64,000 nucleotides of DNA from an uncultured Candidatus Thioglobus sp. (GTDB lineage Bacteria > Pseudomonadota > Gammaproteobacteria > PS1 > Pseudothioglobaceae): positions 62,001 through 126,000 of the forward strand of contig CAJJCX010000001.1 of NCBI GenBank assembly GCA_905182815.1. Reading direction: 5' to 3'. Below are positions 17,694 to 26,453 of this stretch, one piece after another (the stretch's first letter is position 1; each line of letters starts with the position of its first letter). A program made the position numbers and the translations under genes. The notes under the pieces were generated by a model. It did not search any database. It was not told where the DNA came from and saw nothing but the letters and a program-made list of their open reading frames with translations.

Positions 17694-18938
17694 TTAGTTT
17701 ACTGAAAAAACAGGAGACCACCCCTTAGGGGCTAGTGTTGTTGAGGAGTCAAACTTATTAAAATTTTTAGGTGTTACAATTAATATTGGTTGCTGTATGT
17801 GCTCTGTAATTCGACCCGTATTATATTCTGGGCGACCTCCTGTTGCCATTTCAATTCCCCCTAATAGCCTTACTGCCTGGTCAACGGCAATTCTGGCTTG
17901 AGAAATCATTTGATCTGATGGCGCCATTGAAATTAACCCTCGTTTTATAAAAAGATCAATACCAGGGGTATAGTATGTGGACACTAGTTTAATTTTGTTT
18001 TGAAGTTTTCTGGCTCTTAGGGCTCCTGCTGCAGCTTCAATTGTTGTTCCAGTCCCTACAATGTATTTAAATTCTGGCTCAGGCCCTGAAGCTAAGTTCT
18101 GAAGGGTCTCTTCAACCAACTGCAATTGGATTGATTTCCCTGTATCCCCCCAATTTGTTTCAAGTATTTTAATTTTTGATCCATTTAAAGCTTTTAAACA
18201 GCCTACGTTTGAGGCAATAGACCATCCTGCTCCAGGCGGTCCAGGGAACCAAACTATGTTGGTTTCATTCGGATTATCTATTTCTTGATCTAAAACCCAT
18301 TTGCATGAGGTATAACCCATATCGATAAAACTTTGTAAAGAGTTGGCATCAACAGCTGTATTTATTCCAGTAACAAGAACAACAACAGGAATTCCTTTTT
18401 CTCTTATTATTTCTATCTGTTTGGCGTTACCATTGCTTGAGATTGGTCCAATAATTAAAGCCTCTCCTCCGTTAGTAATACAATCATCGACTTGATTTAA
18501 TTGTGCGTCTAGATTTGTATATCCACCGGCTTCAAATAATGTGATTTTTTGACCTAGACGACGACCTTCAGTAATAATCCCATAGGCTACTCCAACCCAA
18601 TAAGAGTCTTTAAGGTGAGGGAATGAAACACATATGTGATGTTTATTATTAACTTGGTTTGGTTTTAAAGGAGCATAAATTTGAAGGGGAAGCGTTTCTA
18701 GAGAGTTTCTTTTATCTGTCCAGCAATCAACGTCACCGTCTGTACAAGAATAATTGAATACGTTTACGCTTTGAGACCAATAAGCACCTTCATTGGCCTG
18801 AGTGGGCGAAATATAACTTATTAAGAACAATAAAAAAAATAAAGACGCGCAAGGAAGTCTTGAATATTTTATGAATATATTTTTAAAATACTCTACTAAA
18901 AAGAAAATATAGTTGTCATTTTTAAAAATAGAACTCAA
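17694..18938 (-). CDS. TorT-like periplasmic binding protein
   Basis: A 414-residue type 1 periplasmic binding protein resembling TorT, the TMAO-sensing partner of TorS. A hydrophobic export segment (SLFFLLFLISYISP) ends near an ANEGA site about residue 49; the ~30 residues before it are unusually long for a signal peptide, so the true start may be later. Mature-domain landmarks are VSFPHLKDSYWVGVAYG, ALIIGPIS, IPVVVLVTGIN and YIVGTGTTIEAAAGA. It lies 11 bases after the response regulator gene and 32 before an ABC ATPase gene. It may therefore act as sensor ligand-binder, as transport receptor, or both. Confidence 0.8.
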   Translation of the reverse strand: MSSIFKNDNYIFFLVEYFKNIFIKYSRLPCASLFFLLFLISYISPTQANEGAYWSQSVNVFNYSCTDGDVDCWTDKRNSLETLPLQIYAPLKPNQVNNKHHICVSFPHLKDSYWVGVAYGIITEGRRLGQKITLFEAGGYTNLDAQLNQVDDCITNGGEALIIGPISSNGNAKQIEIIREKGIPVVVLVTGINTAVDANSLQSFIDMGYTSCKWVLDQEIDNPNETNIVWFPGPPGAGWSIASNVGCLKALNGSKIKILETNWGDTGKSIQLQLVEETLQNLASGPEPEFKYIVGTGTTIEAAAGALRARKLQNKIKLVSTYYTPGIDLFIKRGLISMAPSDQMISQARIAVDQAVRLLGGIEMATGGRPEYNTGRITEHIQQPILIVTPKNFNKFDSSTTLAPKGWSPVFSVN

Positions 18939-18949
18939 TAAACCTCCCT

Positions 18950-19642
18950 CTAGGTAATTAACTCCGAAACTTTTTGGATATTGGAATATTTAGCAACTGC
19001 TTCAGTTCTATTTTTAACATTGAGTTTTTTAAATATTGCTGATACGTGCATTTTAATTGTTGGAATAGTAAGACCCAATTCAGTTGCAATAGACTGGTTT
19101 GAGTTACCAACCTTTATAAGATTAAAGACTTCTTCTTGTCTCTTTGATAGGATGCTGGACTTTTTAATAATATTTGATACTGGTTGGGAGACATCATTCT
19201 TGATATCAATTCTTGATTGCAAGACATGCGGAGGAATGTAAACACCTCCAGCCAAGATAAGCTTAATAGCGCTAATAGTAATTTCTGGTAGGGAGGTTTT
19301 TGGAATGTAACCTGATGCTCCAGAAGAGATGGCCATATGAATGGAATCAAAATCTTCTTTAACAGAAACAATAACTATTGGGACGCCAGGATGCAAATTG
19401 ATAATATTGAGGATGCTTTTTTCTCCATCCATTCCAGGCATCATGAGATCTAGAAGCAATAAATCAATAGAAGACTTTTCTGAGAGAATTTTTATTGTTT
19501 CATCAAAACTATTAGTTTGAAATATATCTGAATTTGGTACAGCCATTTTTACAACTAATTCTAGCCCACCTCTGACTAATGCATGGTCATCCGCTATAAC
19601 GATTTGATGACGAATTGAATTATCTTGAACTTGATTTGGCAT
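18950..19642 (-). CDS. LuxR/NarL-type response regulator
   Basis: A 230-residue DNA-binding regulator. The N-terminal receiver has acidic residues Asp18/Asp19, phospho-acceptor Asp65 in LLLLDLMMPGMDG, a later Ser in SSGASGYIPK and the conserved Lys. The C-terminal LuxR helix-turn-helix reads LSKRQEEVFNLI and SIATELGLTIPTIKMHVSAI. It heads a minus-strand operon with the TorT-like and ATPase genes and is the likely output of the hybrid kinase at 14.0 kb. A perfect 8-base inverted repeat lies 37 bases upstream and may be its own operator. Typical TorR proteins are OmpR-type, so this is not an orthologous Tor system. Confidence 0.92.
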   Translation of the reverse strand: MPNQVQDNSIRHQIVIADDHALVRGGLELVVKMAVPNSDIFQTNSFDETIKILSEKSSIDLLLLDLMMPGMDGEKSILNIINLHPGVPIVIVSVKEDFDSIHMAISSGASGYIPKTSLPEITISAIKLILAGGVYIPPHVLQSRIDIKNDVSQPVSNIIKKSSILSKRQEEVFNLIKVGNSNQSIATELGLTIPTIKMHVSAIFKKLNVKNRTEAVAKYSNIQKVSELIT

Positions 19643-19678
19643 ATTTATTTATTCTCTTAGTAATTGAATTTTAAAGCT

Positions 19679-19699
19679 TTAATGAGGCATTCTCATTAA
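19679..19699. promoter_or_regulatory. Perfect inverted repeat, candidate operator
   Basis: TTAATGAG-N5-CTCATTAA, a perfect 8+8-base inverted repeat with a GCATT centre, 37 bases upstream of the response regulator start. The size fits a site for a dimeric LuxR/NarL-type regulator. It could also form a small hairpin, but no U-run follows in either direction. Function is inferred from position and symmetry. Confidence 0.45.
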
Positions 19700-19798
19700 T
19701 TGTACATTATTTTACTGGTTAATAAGAATGCAGGGCTGCATACTTTAATCCCATATACATACTAATGTAATGTAATAAATAAAATATACATACTTTTG

Positions 19799-19826
19799 TT
19801 GACTAATATATACAATATGCTATACT
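19799..19826 (+). promoter_or_regulatory. Sigma-70 promoter for the periplasmic binding protein gene
   Basis: TTGACT (19799-19804), 16-base spacer, TATACT (19821-19826). This is close to consensus and would start transcription about 19833, leaving a ~108-base leader before the ATG at 19941. Just upstream, ATATACATACT occurs twice (19753-19763 and 19784-19794, 31 bases apart), possible activator or repressor sites. The strength fits an abundant binding protein. Confidence 0.6.
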
Positions 19827-19940
19827 CACATATACTTTAGACTATGTAAATTTGCTTTAAAAGCGTACCTAGCTTATAAATCAAAGTTTTTTAAAGTACA
19901 CAAAACAAGTAATGATACTTGTCAAAAAAAGGAGATAAAA

Positions 19941-21113
19941 ATGCAAAAATTTATAAAATTTACTTTAGCATGTTTTTTATCATTAGGATTTTCAACAATG
20001 ACTCTTGCTGGTCTAGATGAAATTCCAAAAAGTATTACTGATTCAGTGTATAACCCAGATCTAATGGATTCAATGCAGCCATTAGGTGAGAGTGCTTTTA
20101 GGGAATGGAAGAGTGACCGCTCTCCACCTTGGACAGTAGGTTATGCAAGTACTTATGCTGGAAATACTTGGCGTAAAGGCGCAATGGACCGGTTATTGAA
20201 TGAGATCAAGCCAAAATGGCAAGAGCTCGGACTACTTAATGATATTGTTGTTACACAGTCAAATCTAAAAGATGCTTTACAAATCCAGCAGATTAGACAG
20301 CTAGTTGATCAGGGCGTAGATGCAATTATTATTTGTTGCTCGAACCCGACAGCTCTTAATCAAGCTATTCAGTATGCATTTGATAGAGGCGTTCCCGTCT
20401 TTTCATTTACTGGATATACAACATCGCCACTTTCAGTCAGTTCATCAGTTAACTATCATCAGGCAGGATTTGATGTTGGTACATGGATGGCCGAAGAGAT
20501 TGGTGGAAAGGGTAATGTTCTTGTAGTAGAGGGTATTCCTGGCTATTCTGCTTCTGATTCTCAGAACCGTGGAGTTTTGGATGGTTTGTCTCAATATCCT
20601 GGAATTAAGGTTACTGGACAGATTGCCCATATGTGGACATCACAAGTTGGTCAAGCAGAAACACAAAAATGGTTAGCAACTCATCCTGGTCAGCTTGACG
20701 GTATGGCAGTTCAGTCTTCTGGTGAAACAGGAGTATTAGCTGCACTTCAGCAATCAGGTCGTGAGATGGTTCCATTATCAATTGGTGGTGAGTTAGGTGC
20801 TTTATGTTACTGGCGTAATAATCCAGATTACATAAGTGCGGCAATTCAAACATGGCCTCCGGGTGATGATGTTGAGCTTGGCTGGAACATCATGATGCGC
20901 ACATTGCAAGGTCAAGGTCCTAAGATTCAATCAATTTTAGTACCACCTCGCAAAATTACTTACTCTGATGTTGAGGCAATGATGGGTACTGATTGTGATA
21001 GAGGTTCTACTGGTTGGTACAATCCAGGGATAGATATTTGGGGTGGTAAAGACTATCTTGATAATTTCTTCCTGAGACCTGCGGATCCAGAGGCATACGA
21101 TCCAAATTCATAA
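19941..21113 (+). CDS. RbsB-like periplasmic substrate-binding protein
   Basis: A 390-residue periplasmic binding protein of the sugar-type (peripla_BP_4) family. A clear signal peptide (LACFLSLGFSTMTLAG) is followed by VGYASTYAGNTWRKGAMDRL, a VDAIIICCSNPTALNQAI segment and NVLVVEGIPGYSASD. A strong SD (AAGGAG) sits 6-7 bases before the ATG and a near-consensus promoter lies upstream. It probably feeds the transporter encoded at 6.8-12.6 kb, which lacks its own binding protein. A stable hairpin follows the stop, which would separate its high expression from the rhodopsin gene. Ligand unknown; the DMFase-like gene downstream hints at an amide. Confidence 0.88.
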   Translation: MQKFIKFTLACFLSLGFSTMTLAGLDEIPKSITDSVYNPDLMDSMQPLGESAFREWKSDRSPPWTVGYASTYAGNTWRKGAMDRLLNEIKPKWQELGLLNDIVVTQSNLKDALQIQQIRQLVDQGVDAIIICCSNPTALNQAIQYAFDRGVPVFSFTGYTTSPLSVSSSVNYHQAGFDVGTWMAEEIGGKGNVLVVEGIPGYSASDSQNRGVLDGLSQYPGIKVTGQIAHMWTSQVGQAETQKWLATHPGQLDGMAVQSSGETGVLAALQQSGREMVPLSIGGELGALCYWRNNPDYISAAIQTWPPGDDVELGWNIMMRTLQGQGPKIQSILVPPRKITYSDVEAMMGTDCDRGSTGWYNPGIDIWGGKDYLDNFFLRPADPEAYDPNS

Positions 21114-21131
21114 GTAAATAAACTTCATAAA

Positions 21132-21153
21132 GCCCAGAAACTTTTTTCTGGGC
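21132..21153 (+). terminator. Hairpin after the binding protein gene
   Basis: GCCCAGAAA-CTTT-TTTCTGGGC, a perfect 9-base stem. It is followed by CTTATGGATTTTAAG rather than a continuous T-run, so it may be a partial terminator or an mRNA-stabilising structure that keeps binding-protein message more abundant than the downstream rhodopsin-flotillin message. Confidence 0.6.
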
Positions 21154-21262
21154 CTTATGGATTTTAAGCTCGACATTTAGTTTTTAGAGTTATTAAAAAT
21201 ATTTTTTAAAATGAATTAAAGATTGAAGTAATAAAAATAGAATTTAAAACCAAGGATATTTT

Positions 21263-21970
21263 ATGAACAGCACATTATTACCAACAGACATTGTAGGAGG
21301 TACTTTTTGGCTCCTATCTATGGCAATGTTTGGTGCATCTATTTTCTTTCTTCTTGAAAGAACAAAGGTTGCTACTAAGTGGCATACAACTATGACATTA
21401 CTAGGTGTGGTAATGCTGGTTTCAGCAGTCTTCTACCACTATATTAAAACAATGTGGGTGGACACTGGTTCAGCACCAATTATTCTACGATATTTAGACT
21501 GGATACTCACACATACGATGCAAATTGTTTTGTTTTATGTCATCTTGTCTGCAGTTACAAAAGTTTCATCAGCTTTGTTTTGGAGATTATTAATTGGATC
21601 ATTAGTAATGGTGATCGGCGAATTTCTAGGGGCAGCTGGTTATATGAGCGCTACGTTAGGATTTATTATAGGAGTTGTGGGTTGGCTTTATATTCTCGGT
21701 GAACTGTATATGGGAGAAGCAGGACGTGCAAATTTAGAGAGTGGTAATGAAGCCACACATATGGCATTTAATGGCCTCAGATTAATTTTAACTATTGGAT
21801 GGGCAATTTACCCACTTGGTTATTTTATAAACAATCTTGGGGGCGGTATTGATGTGAATAGCTTAAATATTGTTTATAACTTAAGTGATTTTTTAAATAA
21901 AGTAATTTTTGGATTCGTAATTTATAAAGCTGCAATGAATGATACTCAGCTAGTAAATGAAAGCAATTAA
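21263..21970 (+). CDS. Divergent proteorhodopsin-like protein (flotillin-associated type)
   Basis: A 235-residue seven-helix membrane protein of the microbial rhodopsin family. The retinal-binding lysine is present (Lys213 in DFLNKVIFG). Helix C reads RYLDWILTHTMQIVLFY: Asp79 and Thr83 match the proteorhodopsin counterion and Thr101, but the proton-donor position (Glu108) is Leu90, giving D-T-L. Gln87 occupies the spectral-tuning position (Gln105 in blue forms), Thr85 replaces the usual proline, and His59 matches His75. There is no obvious signal peptide. The flotillin gene follows 43 bases later. This matches the flotillin-associated rhodopsins I recall from Pelagibacterales and Pseudothioglobus. 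Proton pumping is doubtful; sensory or structural roles are possible. Confidence 0.92.
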   Translation: MNSTLLPTDIVGGTFWLLSMAMFGASIFFLLERTKVATKWHTTMTLLGVVMLVSAVFYHYIKTMWVDTGSAPIILRYLDWILTHTMQIVLFYVILSAVTKVSSALFWRLLIGSLVMVIGEFLGAAGYMSATLGFIIGVVGWLYILGELYMGEAGRANLESGNEATHMAFNGLRLILTIGWAIYPLGYFINNLGGGIDVNSLNIVYNLSDFLNKVIFGFVIYKAAMNDTQLVNESN

Positions 21971-22013
21971 CTATGAAAAATAATACATACAAATTTTATA
22001 AGGAGAAATTATT

Positions 22014-24008
22014 ATGACTGGTGCAGATATTATTGCAGCCATTATTCTTACGGCATTAGCAATTGCAATTTTTGTATATTTGCTGCATTGGCTTTATCGC
22101 AGATCATCCAAAGAGGTTTCTTTTGTGAGAACTGGACTTAGAGGTGAAAAGGTTATATTAAGTGGGGGAGCATTTGTATTACCAATAATTCACAATATAA
22201 CTTCTGTTGGAATGCGAACATTGCGTATAGAAGTTAAGCGTGGTGGTGATAAATCATTTATTACTAAAAATAGAATGCGAGTTGAAATAATTGCAGAATT
22301 CTATGTACGCGTAACTCCATCAAAGGAGGCAGTATCAATTGCAGCGGGTACTTTAGGTAAGCGAACAATGGAGCCTGAAAGTTTAAGAGAATTAGTCCAA
22401 GGTAGATTTGTAGACGCACTAGGTATTGTTGCAGCACAAATGACAATGGAAGAAATACAGGAGAAGAGGGGCGAATATATAAAGGAAGTAAAGGTTATTG
22501 TTGCTGAATCTTTAAGTGCGACAGGACTAGAGCTTGAAGCCGTTTCTCTAACTAGTTTAGATCAAGCTGGACTAGAGGTATTTAACCCATCTAACGCGTT
22601 TGACGCGGAAGGTCTTACTCAGCTTACAGAGCAAATTGAAGCAGGAAAGAAAAAGCGTAATGATATTGAGCAAGATACAACAATAAGAATTAGAGCAAAA
22701 AATCTGGAAGCCGAGCAGAAAGCTCTGGAAATTGATCAACAAAGAGAGTTTTCAAGGTTATCACAGGAGCGTGAAATTGCCAAACAACGAGATAGAGAGC
22801 GTACTGATATGGCTATTGAAACCTCAACACAGCAGCGCTTAGCTGAAGAATCCAGAATCCAGTCTGAAGAGGATATTGAAAAAGCACGTATTCAACAACA
22901 AGATACAATTGAAGTTGAGCGTTCATTGAGGGAGCATGAGCTAACACTTCAGATTGAAGAGCGAAAAAGATTAAGAAACGAAATTGAAAGACAAACTGAA
23001 ACTGACATTAAGCAAAAAAATCTTGAGGCTGAAATTAGAGCATTAGATATTCAAAAAGAAAATGAGTTTGCAAGACTTCAACAGGAAGAAGATATTGCTT
23101 CTCAAAGGGCAAAACAGAAAACTGAAGTTCTTAAGGTTGAGTCTGAGCAATATATAGAATCTGAACAGGCCCAAATAAAAGCAAACGAAGAAGTTAAAAA
23201 GATGGAAATAGATCAAAAGAGATCTCTTGAAATCTCTCGAATTAATAATGATCAATTGTCTCAAGCTTCTGAAATACAAAAGAGAAAAAATCTTGAGATT
23301 GAAGAGAAAGATCGTGAGCTTGAAATTATAGCCAAAACTGTAGAAGTATTAAAGGCAGTAGAAAATAAAGAACATATTAGGGCTCAAGTTGTTGTCGCAG
23401 AGGAGCAGGTTCAATCAGCACAGGAGGTTGAAGTTGCAGAGCGACAAAAGAAGCTTCAGATAATTAATGCTGAAAAAGAGGGTGAGAGTGAAGCAATACA
23501 AATTACCACCCTTGCTAGAGCTGAAAAAGAAGCAGCACAGGAGCAAGAGCAAACTGATAAATATGCTTCCCTTGCAAGTAAGCTTCGATATGAAGTAGAT
23601 GCAGCAGGAAATTTGATGCTAAATGAGGCTGAAAATGCTCGAAGTGATGAAAGTCGTCAAAGCGATCTAAGAATGGAGATTGCTAAGAATCTTGACTCAA
23701 TTATTCGTGAAGCTGTTAAGCCAATGGAAAATATTGATGACATAAAAATTTATGAACTTAATGGAATGCCTGGCTTCAATTCAAATAGTTCCAATGGAGA
23801 TTTTGTTGGACCAGTAAATGGAGGCGGAAATTTTTCTGAAAATGTAGTAAATTCCGCGTTACGTTATCGCGCACAGGCTCCTTTTGTTGACAATCTTCTT
23901 GATGAAATTGGAATGTCATCTAAAGAGATAAGCAATATTAAAAACATTCTTGGGGATTATAAGAAGGATGAAAAAAAAGGCGACGATATAGAAGGCGATA
24001 AAGCCTAA
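22014..24008 (+). CDS. Flotillin/YqiK-like SPFH protein with duplicated coiled coil
   Basis: A 664-residue membrane-anchored protein. One N-terminal helix (residues ~5-25) is followed by a band-7/SPFH domain (~30-205) and a very long Glu/Arg-rich coiled coil. Two ~105-residue units, starting near residues 212 and 317, share KNLEAE..AL.I and EF.RLQ.E..IA.QR, evidence of an internal duplication. The C-terminal part carries a DDIKIYELNGMPG segment typical of flotillins. Flotillins scaffold membrane microdomains. It has a strong SD (AAGGAG) and lies between rhodopsin and the DMFase-like gene. The duplication would lengthen the rod that projects from the membrane; its partners are unknown. Confidence 0.92.
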   Translation: MTGADIIAAIILTALAIAIFVYLLHWLYRRSSKEVSFVRTGLRGEKVILSGGAFVLPIIHNITSVGMRTLRIEVKRGGDKSFITKNRMRVEIIAEFYVRVTPSKEAVSIAAGTLGKRTMEPESLRELVQGRFVDALGIVAAQMTMEEIQEKRGEYIKEVKVIVAESLSATGLELEAVSLTSLDQAGLEVFNPSNAFDAEGLTQLTEQIEAGKKKRNDIEQDTTIRIRAKNLEAEQKALEIDQQREFSRLSQEREIAKQRDRERTDMAIETSTQQRLAEESRIQSEEDIEKARIQQQDTIEVERSLREHELTLQIEERKRLRNEIERQTETDIKQKNLEAEIRALDIQKENEFARLQQEEDIASQRAKQKTEVLKVESEQYIESEQAQIKANEEVKKMEIDQKRSLEISRINNDQLSQASEIQKRKNLEIEEKDRELEIIAKTVEVLKAVENKEHIRAQVVVAEEQVQSAQEVEVAERQKKLQIINAEKEGESEAIQITTLARAEKEAAQEQEQTDKYASLASKLRYEVDAAGNLMLNEAENARSDESRQSDLRMEIAKNLDSIIREAVKPMENIDDIKIYELNGMPGFNSNSSNGDFVGPVNGGGNFSENVVNSALRYRAQAPFVDNLLDEIGMSSKEISNIKNILGDYKKDEKKGDDIEGDKA

Positions 24009-24048
24009 AAAGTTTAACTTTAAATTAATAAAAAATTAAGGAAATATT

Positions 24049-26427
24049 ATGTTGAGAATTACTGGTTATAGCGACAAATACTCTGTTTGTCCTGGAGATA
24101 ACATACAATTTTATATTAACTCTGAAGATAGTGAAGTTTACGAAACACAAATAGTCCGATTAATACATGGTGATACTAACCCTGACGGTCCTGGATACAA
24201 AGAAGAAGAAATTCAGGCTGAATGTAATAAAAATTATCCAGGAAAAAATCAAAAAATACATGGTGGCTCTTATGTGATCGTCCCTCAAGATGAGCGTCTT
24301 AATTTAGAAAGCTTTACACTTCAGTGTTATATATTTCCAACAACACCTGTTGTTGGTCTTGGTACTCCACAAAAAGGCCGCCAGGGCGTTTTAACTAAAT
24401 GGGTTGAAGAAACTAAAAGTGGCTATGGGTTGTTTATAGACGAGCATAATTGTTTGTCTGTCGAAATAGGCGATGGCAGTGGCCAGATTATGAAGCTTTC
24501 AAGTGATAAAAAACTTTTAAGGAAGGTTTGGTATCTTGCAGCAGTTAGTTATGATGCGCGCACAGGTAAAGTTACGTTATTTCAAGAACCTGTTGTAACA
24601 TCAACTAATGGCGGATTAGGCCAAGGCTTATTAAATCCAGCAGAAGAAACTACTGCTGTGGTGGAGTCTATTAATAGTATAAAGCCAGGTATCAATGATG
24701 CCCCTTTTCTAATGGCAGCAAGTACAAAATATCAGAGGTCAGGAAGACATATTTCTGGAGGACATTTTAAAGAGGTGTTGGAGCCTATAGAATTGCCAGA
24801 GCAAGTTCATACATATAACGGAAAAATAGATCGCCCAAGACTCTCAAGGAGAGCTTTAACTAGGTCTGAAATAGAATCTTTGGCACGTGGTTACCAGGGT
24901 TGTAAGGCAGAATTACGTAACGACGTTGTTGGAGCTTGGGATTTTCATGCGAATATAACTACAAACATCGCCTCAACTTGCATAATTGATACGTCGCCTT
25001 CTATGTTAAATGGTGTCATTATTAATATGCCTGTTAGGGCTATGACAGGCTTTAACTGGACTGGAGATGAAATTGTTTATCATCATAAGCCTGAAGAGTA
25101 TGGTGCAATTCATTTTCATGACGATGATATAGATGACGCACGTTGGGAAGTTGATTTTGAACTTAAAATTCCTGATGGCTTAAAAAGTGGTATTTATGCT
25201 GCTCGCTTAAGGATTGGTGGTGAAGACTCTCCAGAAACAGAAGATTATATTCCTTTTGTTGTTCGTCCTCCAAAAGGAAAGACTACTTCAAAATTGGCTT
25301 TTATTTTGCCTACAAATTCATACTTAGCATATTCAAATGATAATCTTTGTACCAACTGTGTTGTGGCTGAGTTATTAGCTGGAAAGGTTCCTGTAATGAC
25401 TGCAGCTGATCTATATTTAAATGAGCATAGAGAATATGGACTTTCTACTTATTCACTTCATTCAGATGGAAGTGGCGTTTGCTACTCATCAAGACTTAGA
25501 CCAATTTTAAATATGCGCCCTAAATATCGTCATTGGCTCTCTCCGTCTTTATGGCAGCTTAATGGTGATCTTCATCTTGTTGACTGGCTTGAAGAAAAAA
25601 ACTTTGATTTTGATATTCATACTGATGAAGACTTGCATCGAGAAGGAGTTGGGTTATTAAATAAATATCAAACTGTACTTACTGGAAGTCATCCAGAATA
25701 TACTTCAGAAAAAATGTTTTCTGCTTATGAAAAATATCAACAAGATGGTGGTCGATGGATTTATTTAGGTGCAAATGGTTTCTACTGGTGTAGTGAGTAT
25801 CATCCTGATAATTCTAATATTATTGAAGTTCGTAAAGGAGAGGCTGGAACTAGAGCTTGGACAGCAAATCCTGGGGAATATAATAATGCTTTTGATGGAA
25901 AATATGGAGGCATGTGGCGCGCTCGAGGAAGAATTCCAAGTAAGCTTTGTGGACTCACTTTTACGGCTTATGGTTTTGATGTTTCATCCTACTATGTTAG
26001 AGATAAGGATAGTGAAAGACCAGAGACAGCTTGGATAATGGAAGGGGTAGGGAATGGTGAAAAAATCGGTGATTTTGGGCTTGTTGGCGGTGGGGCTGCA
26101 GGTGTAGAGTTGGATCGGTATGACATTGAATTCGGAACTCCACATGATTCATATTTATTAGCGCATTCAGTTGGACATACCAATTTAATGTTGCAAGTTA
26201 ATGAAGAGATTCACTTTTCTGTTCGTGGGTATCACGGAAGTGGTACTGAGAATCCTATGGTTCGAGCTGATATGGTATTTTATAAAACACCAAATGATGG
26301 TGGAGTTTTTGCTCCAGGATCTTTGTCGTGGTGTGGAAGTCTTTCGCATAATAATTACAATAATAATGTTTCTCGTATTACAGAAAATGCAATAAGAGGA
26401 TTTTTAAAAGATGGACCTTTGCCTTAA
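24049..26427 (+). CDS. N,N-dimethylformamidase-like large subunit
   Basis: A 792-residue cytoplasmic enzyme resembling DMFase large subunit, which hydrolyses dimethylformamide to dimethylamine and formate. An N-terminal domain is followed by a LamG/concanavalin-like region (~75-280) and the C-terminal amidohydrolase domain. The reported two-Tyr-one-Glu iron site of the Paracoccus enzyme has plausible counterparts: Tyr425 or Tyr428 (TNSYLAYSND), Tyr468 (LSTYSLH) and Glu550 with His548 (TGSHPEYTS); the spacings agree within one to two residues. No signal peptide. Two small-subunit-like genes follow within the same operon. The real substrate may be another N-substituted amide. Confidence 0.85.
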   Translation: MLRITGYSDKYSVCPGDNIQFYINSEDSEVYETQIVRLIHGDTNPDGPGYKEEEIQAECNKNYPGKNQKIHGGSYVIVPQDERLNLESFTLQCYIFPTTPVVGLGTPQKGRQGVLTKWVEETKSGYGLFIDEHNCLSVEIGDGSGQIMKLSSDKKLLRKVWYLAAVSYDARTGKVTLFQEPVVTSTNGGLGQGLLNPAEETTAVVESINSIKPGINDAPFLMAASTKYQRSGRHISGGHFKEVLEPIELPEQVHTYNGKIDRPRLSRRALTRSEIESLARGYQGCKAELRNDVVGAWDFHANITTNIASTCIIDTSPSMLNGVIINMPVRAMTGFNWTGDEIVYHHKPEEYGAIHFHDDDIDDARWEVDFELKIPDGLKSGIYAARLRIGGEDSPETEDYIPFVVRPPKGKTTSKLAFILPTNSYLAYSNDNLCTNCVVAELLAGKVPVMTAADLYLNEHREYGLSTYSLHSDGSGVCYSSRLRPILNMRPKYRHWLSPSLWQLNGDLHLVDWLEEKNFDFDIHTDEDLHREGVGLLNKYQTVLTGSHPEYTSEKMFSAYEKYQQDGGRWIYLGANGFYWCSEYHPDNSNIIEVRKGEAGTRAWTANPGEYNNAFDGKYGGMWRARGRIPSKLCGLTFTAYGFDVSSYYVRDKDSERPETAWIMEGVGNGEKIGDFGLVGGGAAGVELDRYDIEFGTPHDSYLLAHSVGHTNLMLQVNEEIHFSVRGYHGSGTENPMVRADMVFYKTPNDGGVFAPGSLSWCGSLSHNNYNNNVSRITENAIRGFLKDGPLP

Positions 26428-26453
26428 TAATATAGATAAGGAGTTATATTAAA

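Noticed and set aside
17694-19642. Calling this a TorT-TorS-TorR TMAO respiration system
   Set aside because: The regulator is LuxR-type rather than OmpR-type, no torC or torA gene is present, and an importer ATPase shares the operon.
21263-21970. Reading the rhodopsin as an ordinary proton-pumping proteorhodopsin
   Set aside because: Leu replaces the proton-donor Glu and the helix-C proline is missing; no carotenoid or retinal synthesis genes are adjacent.
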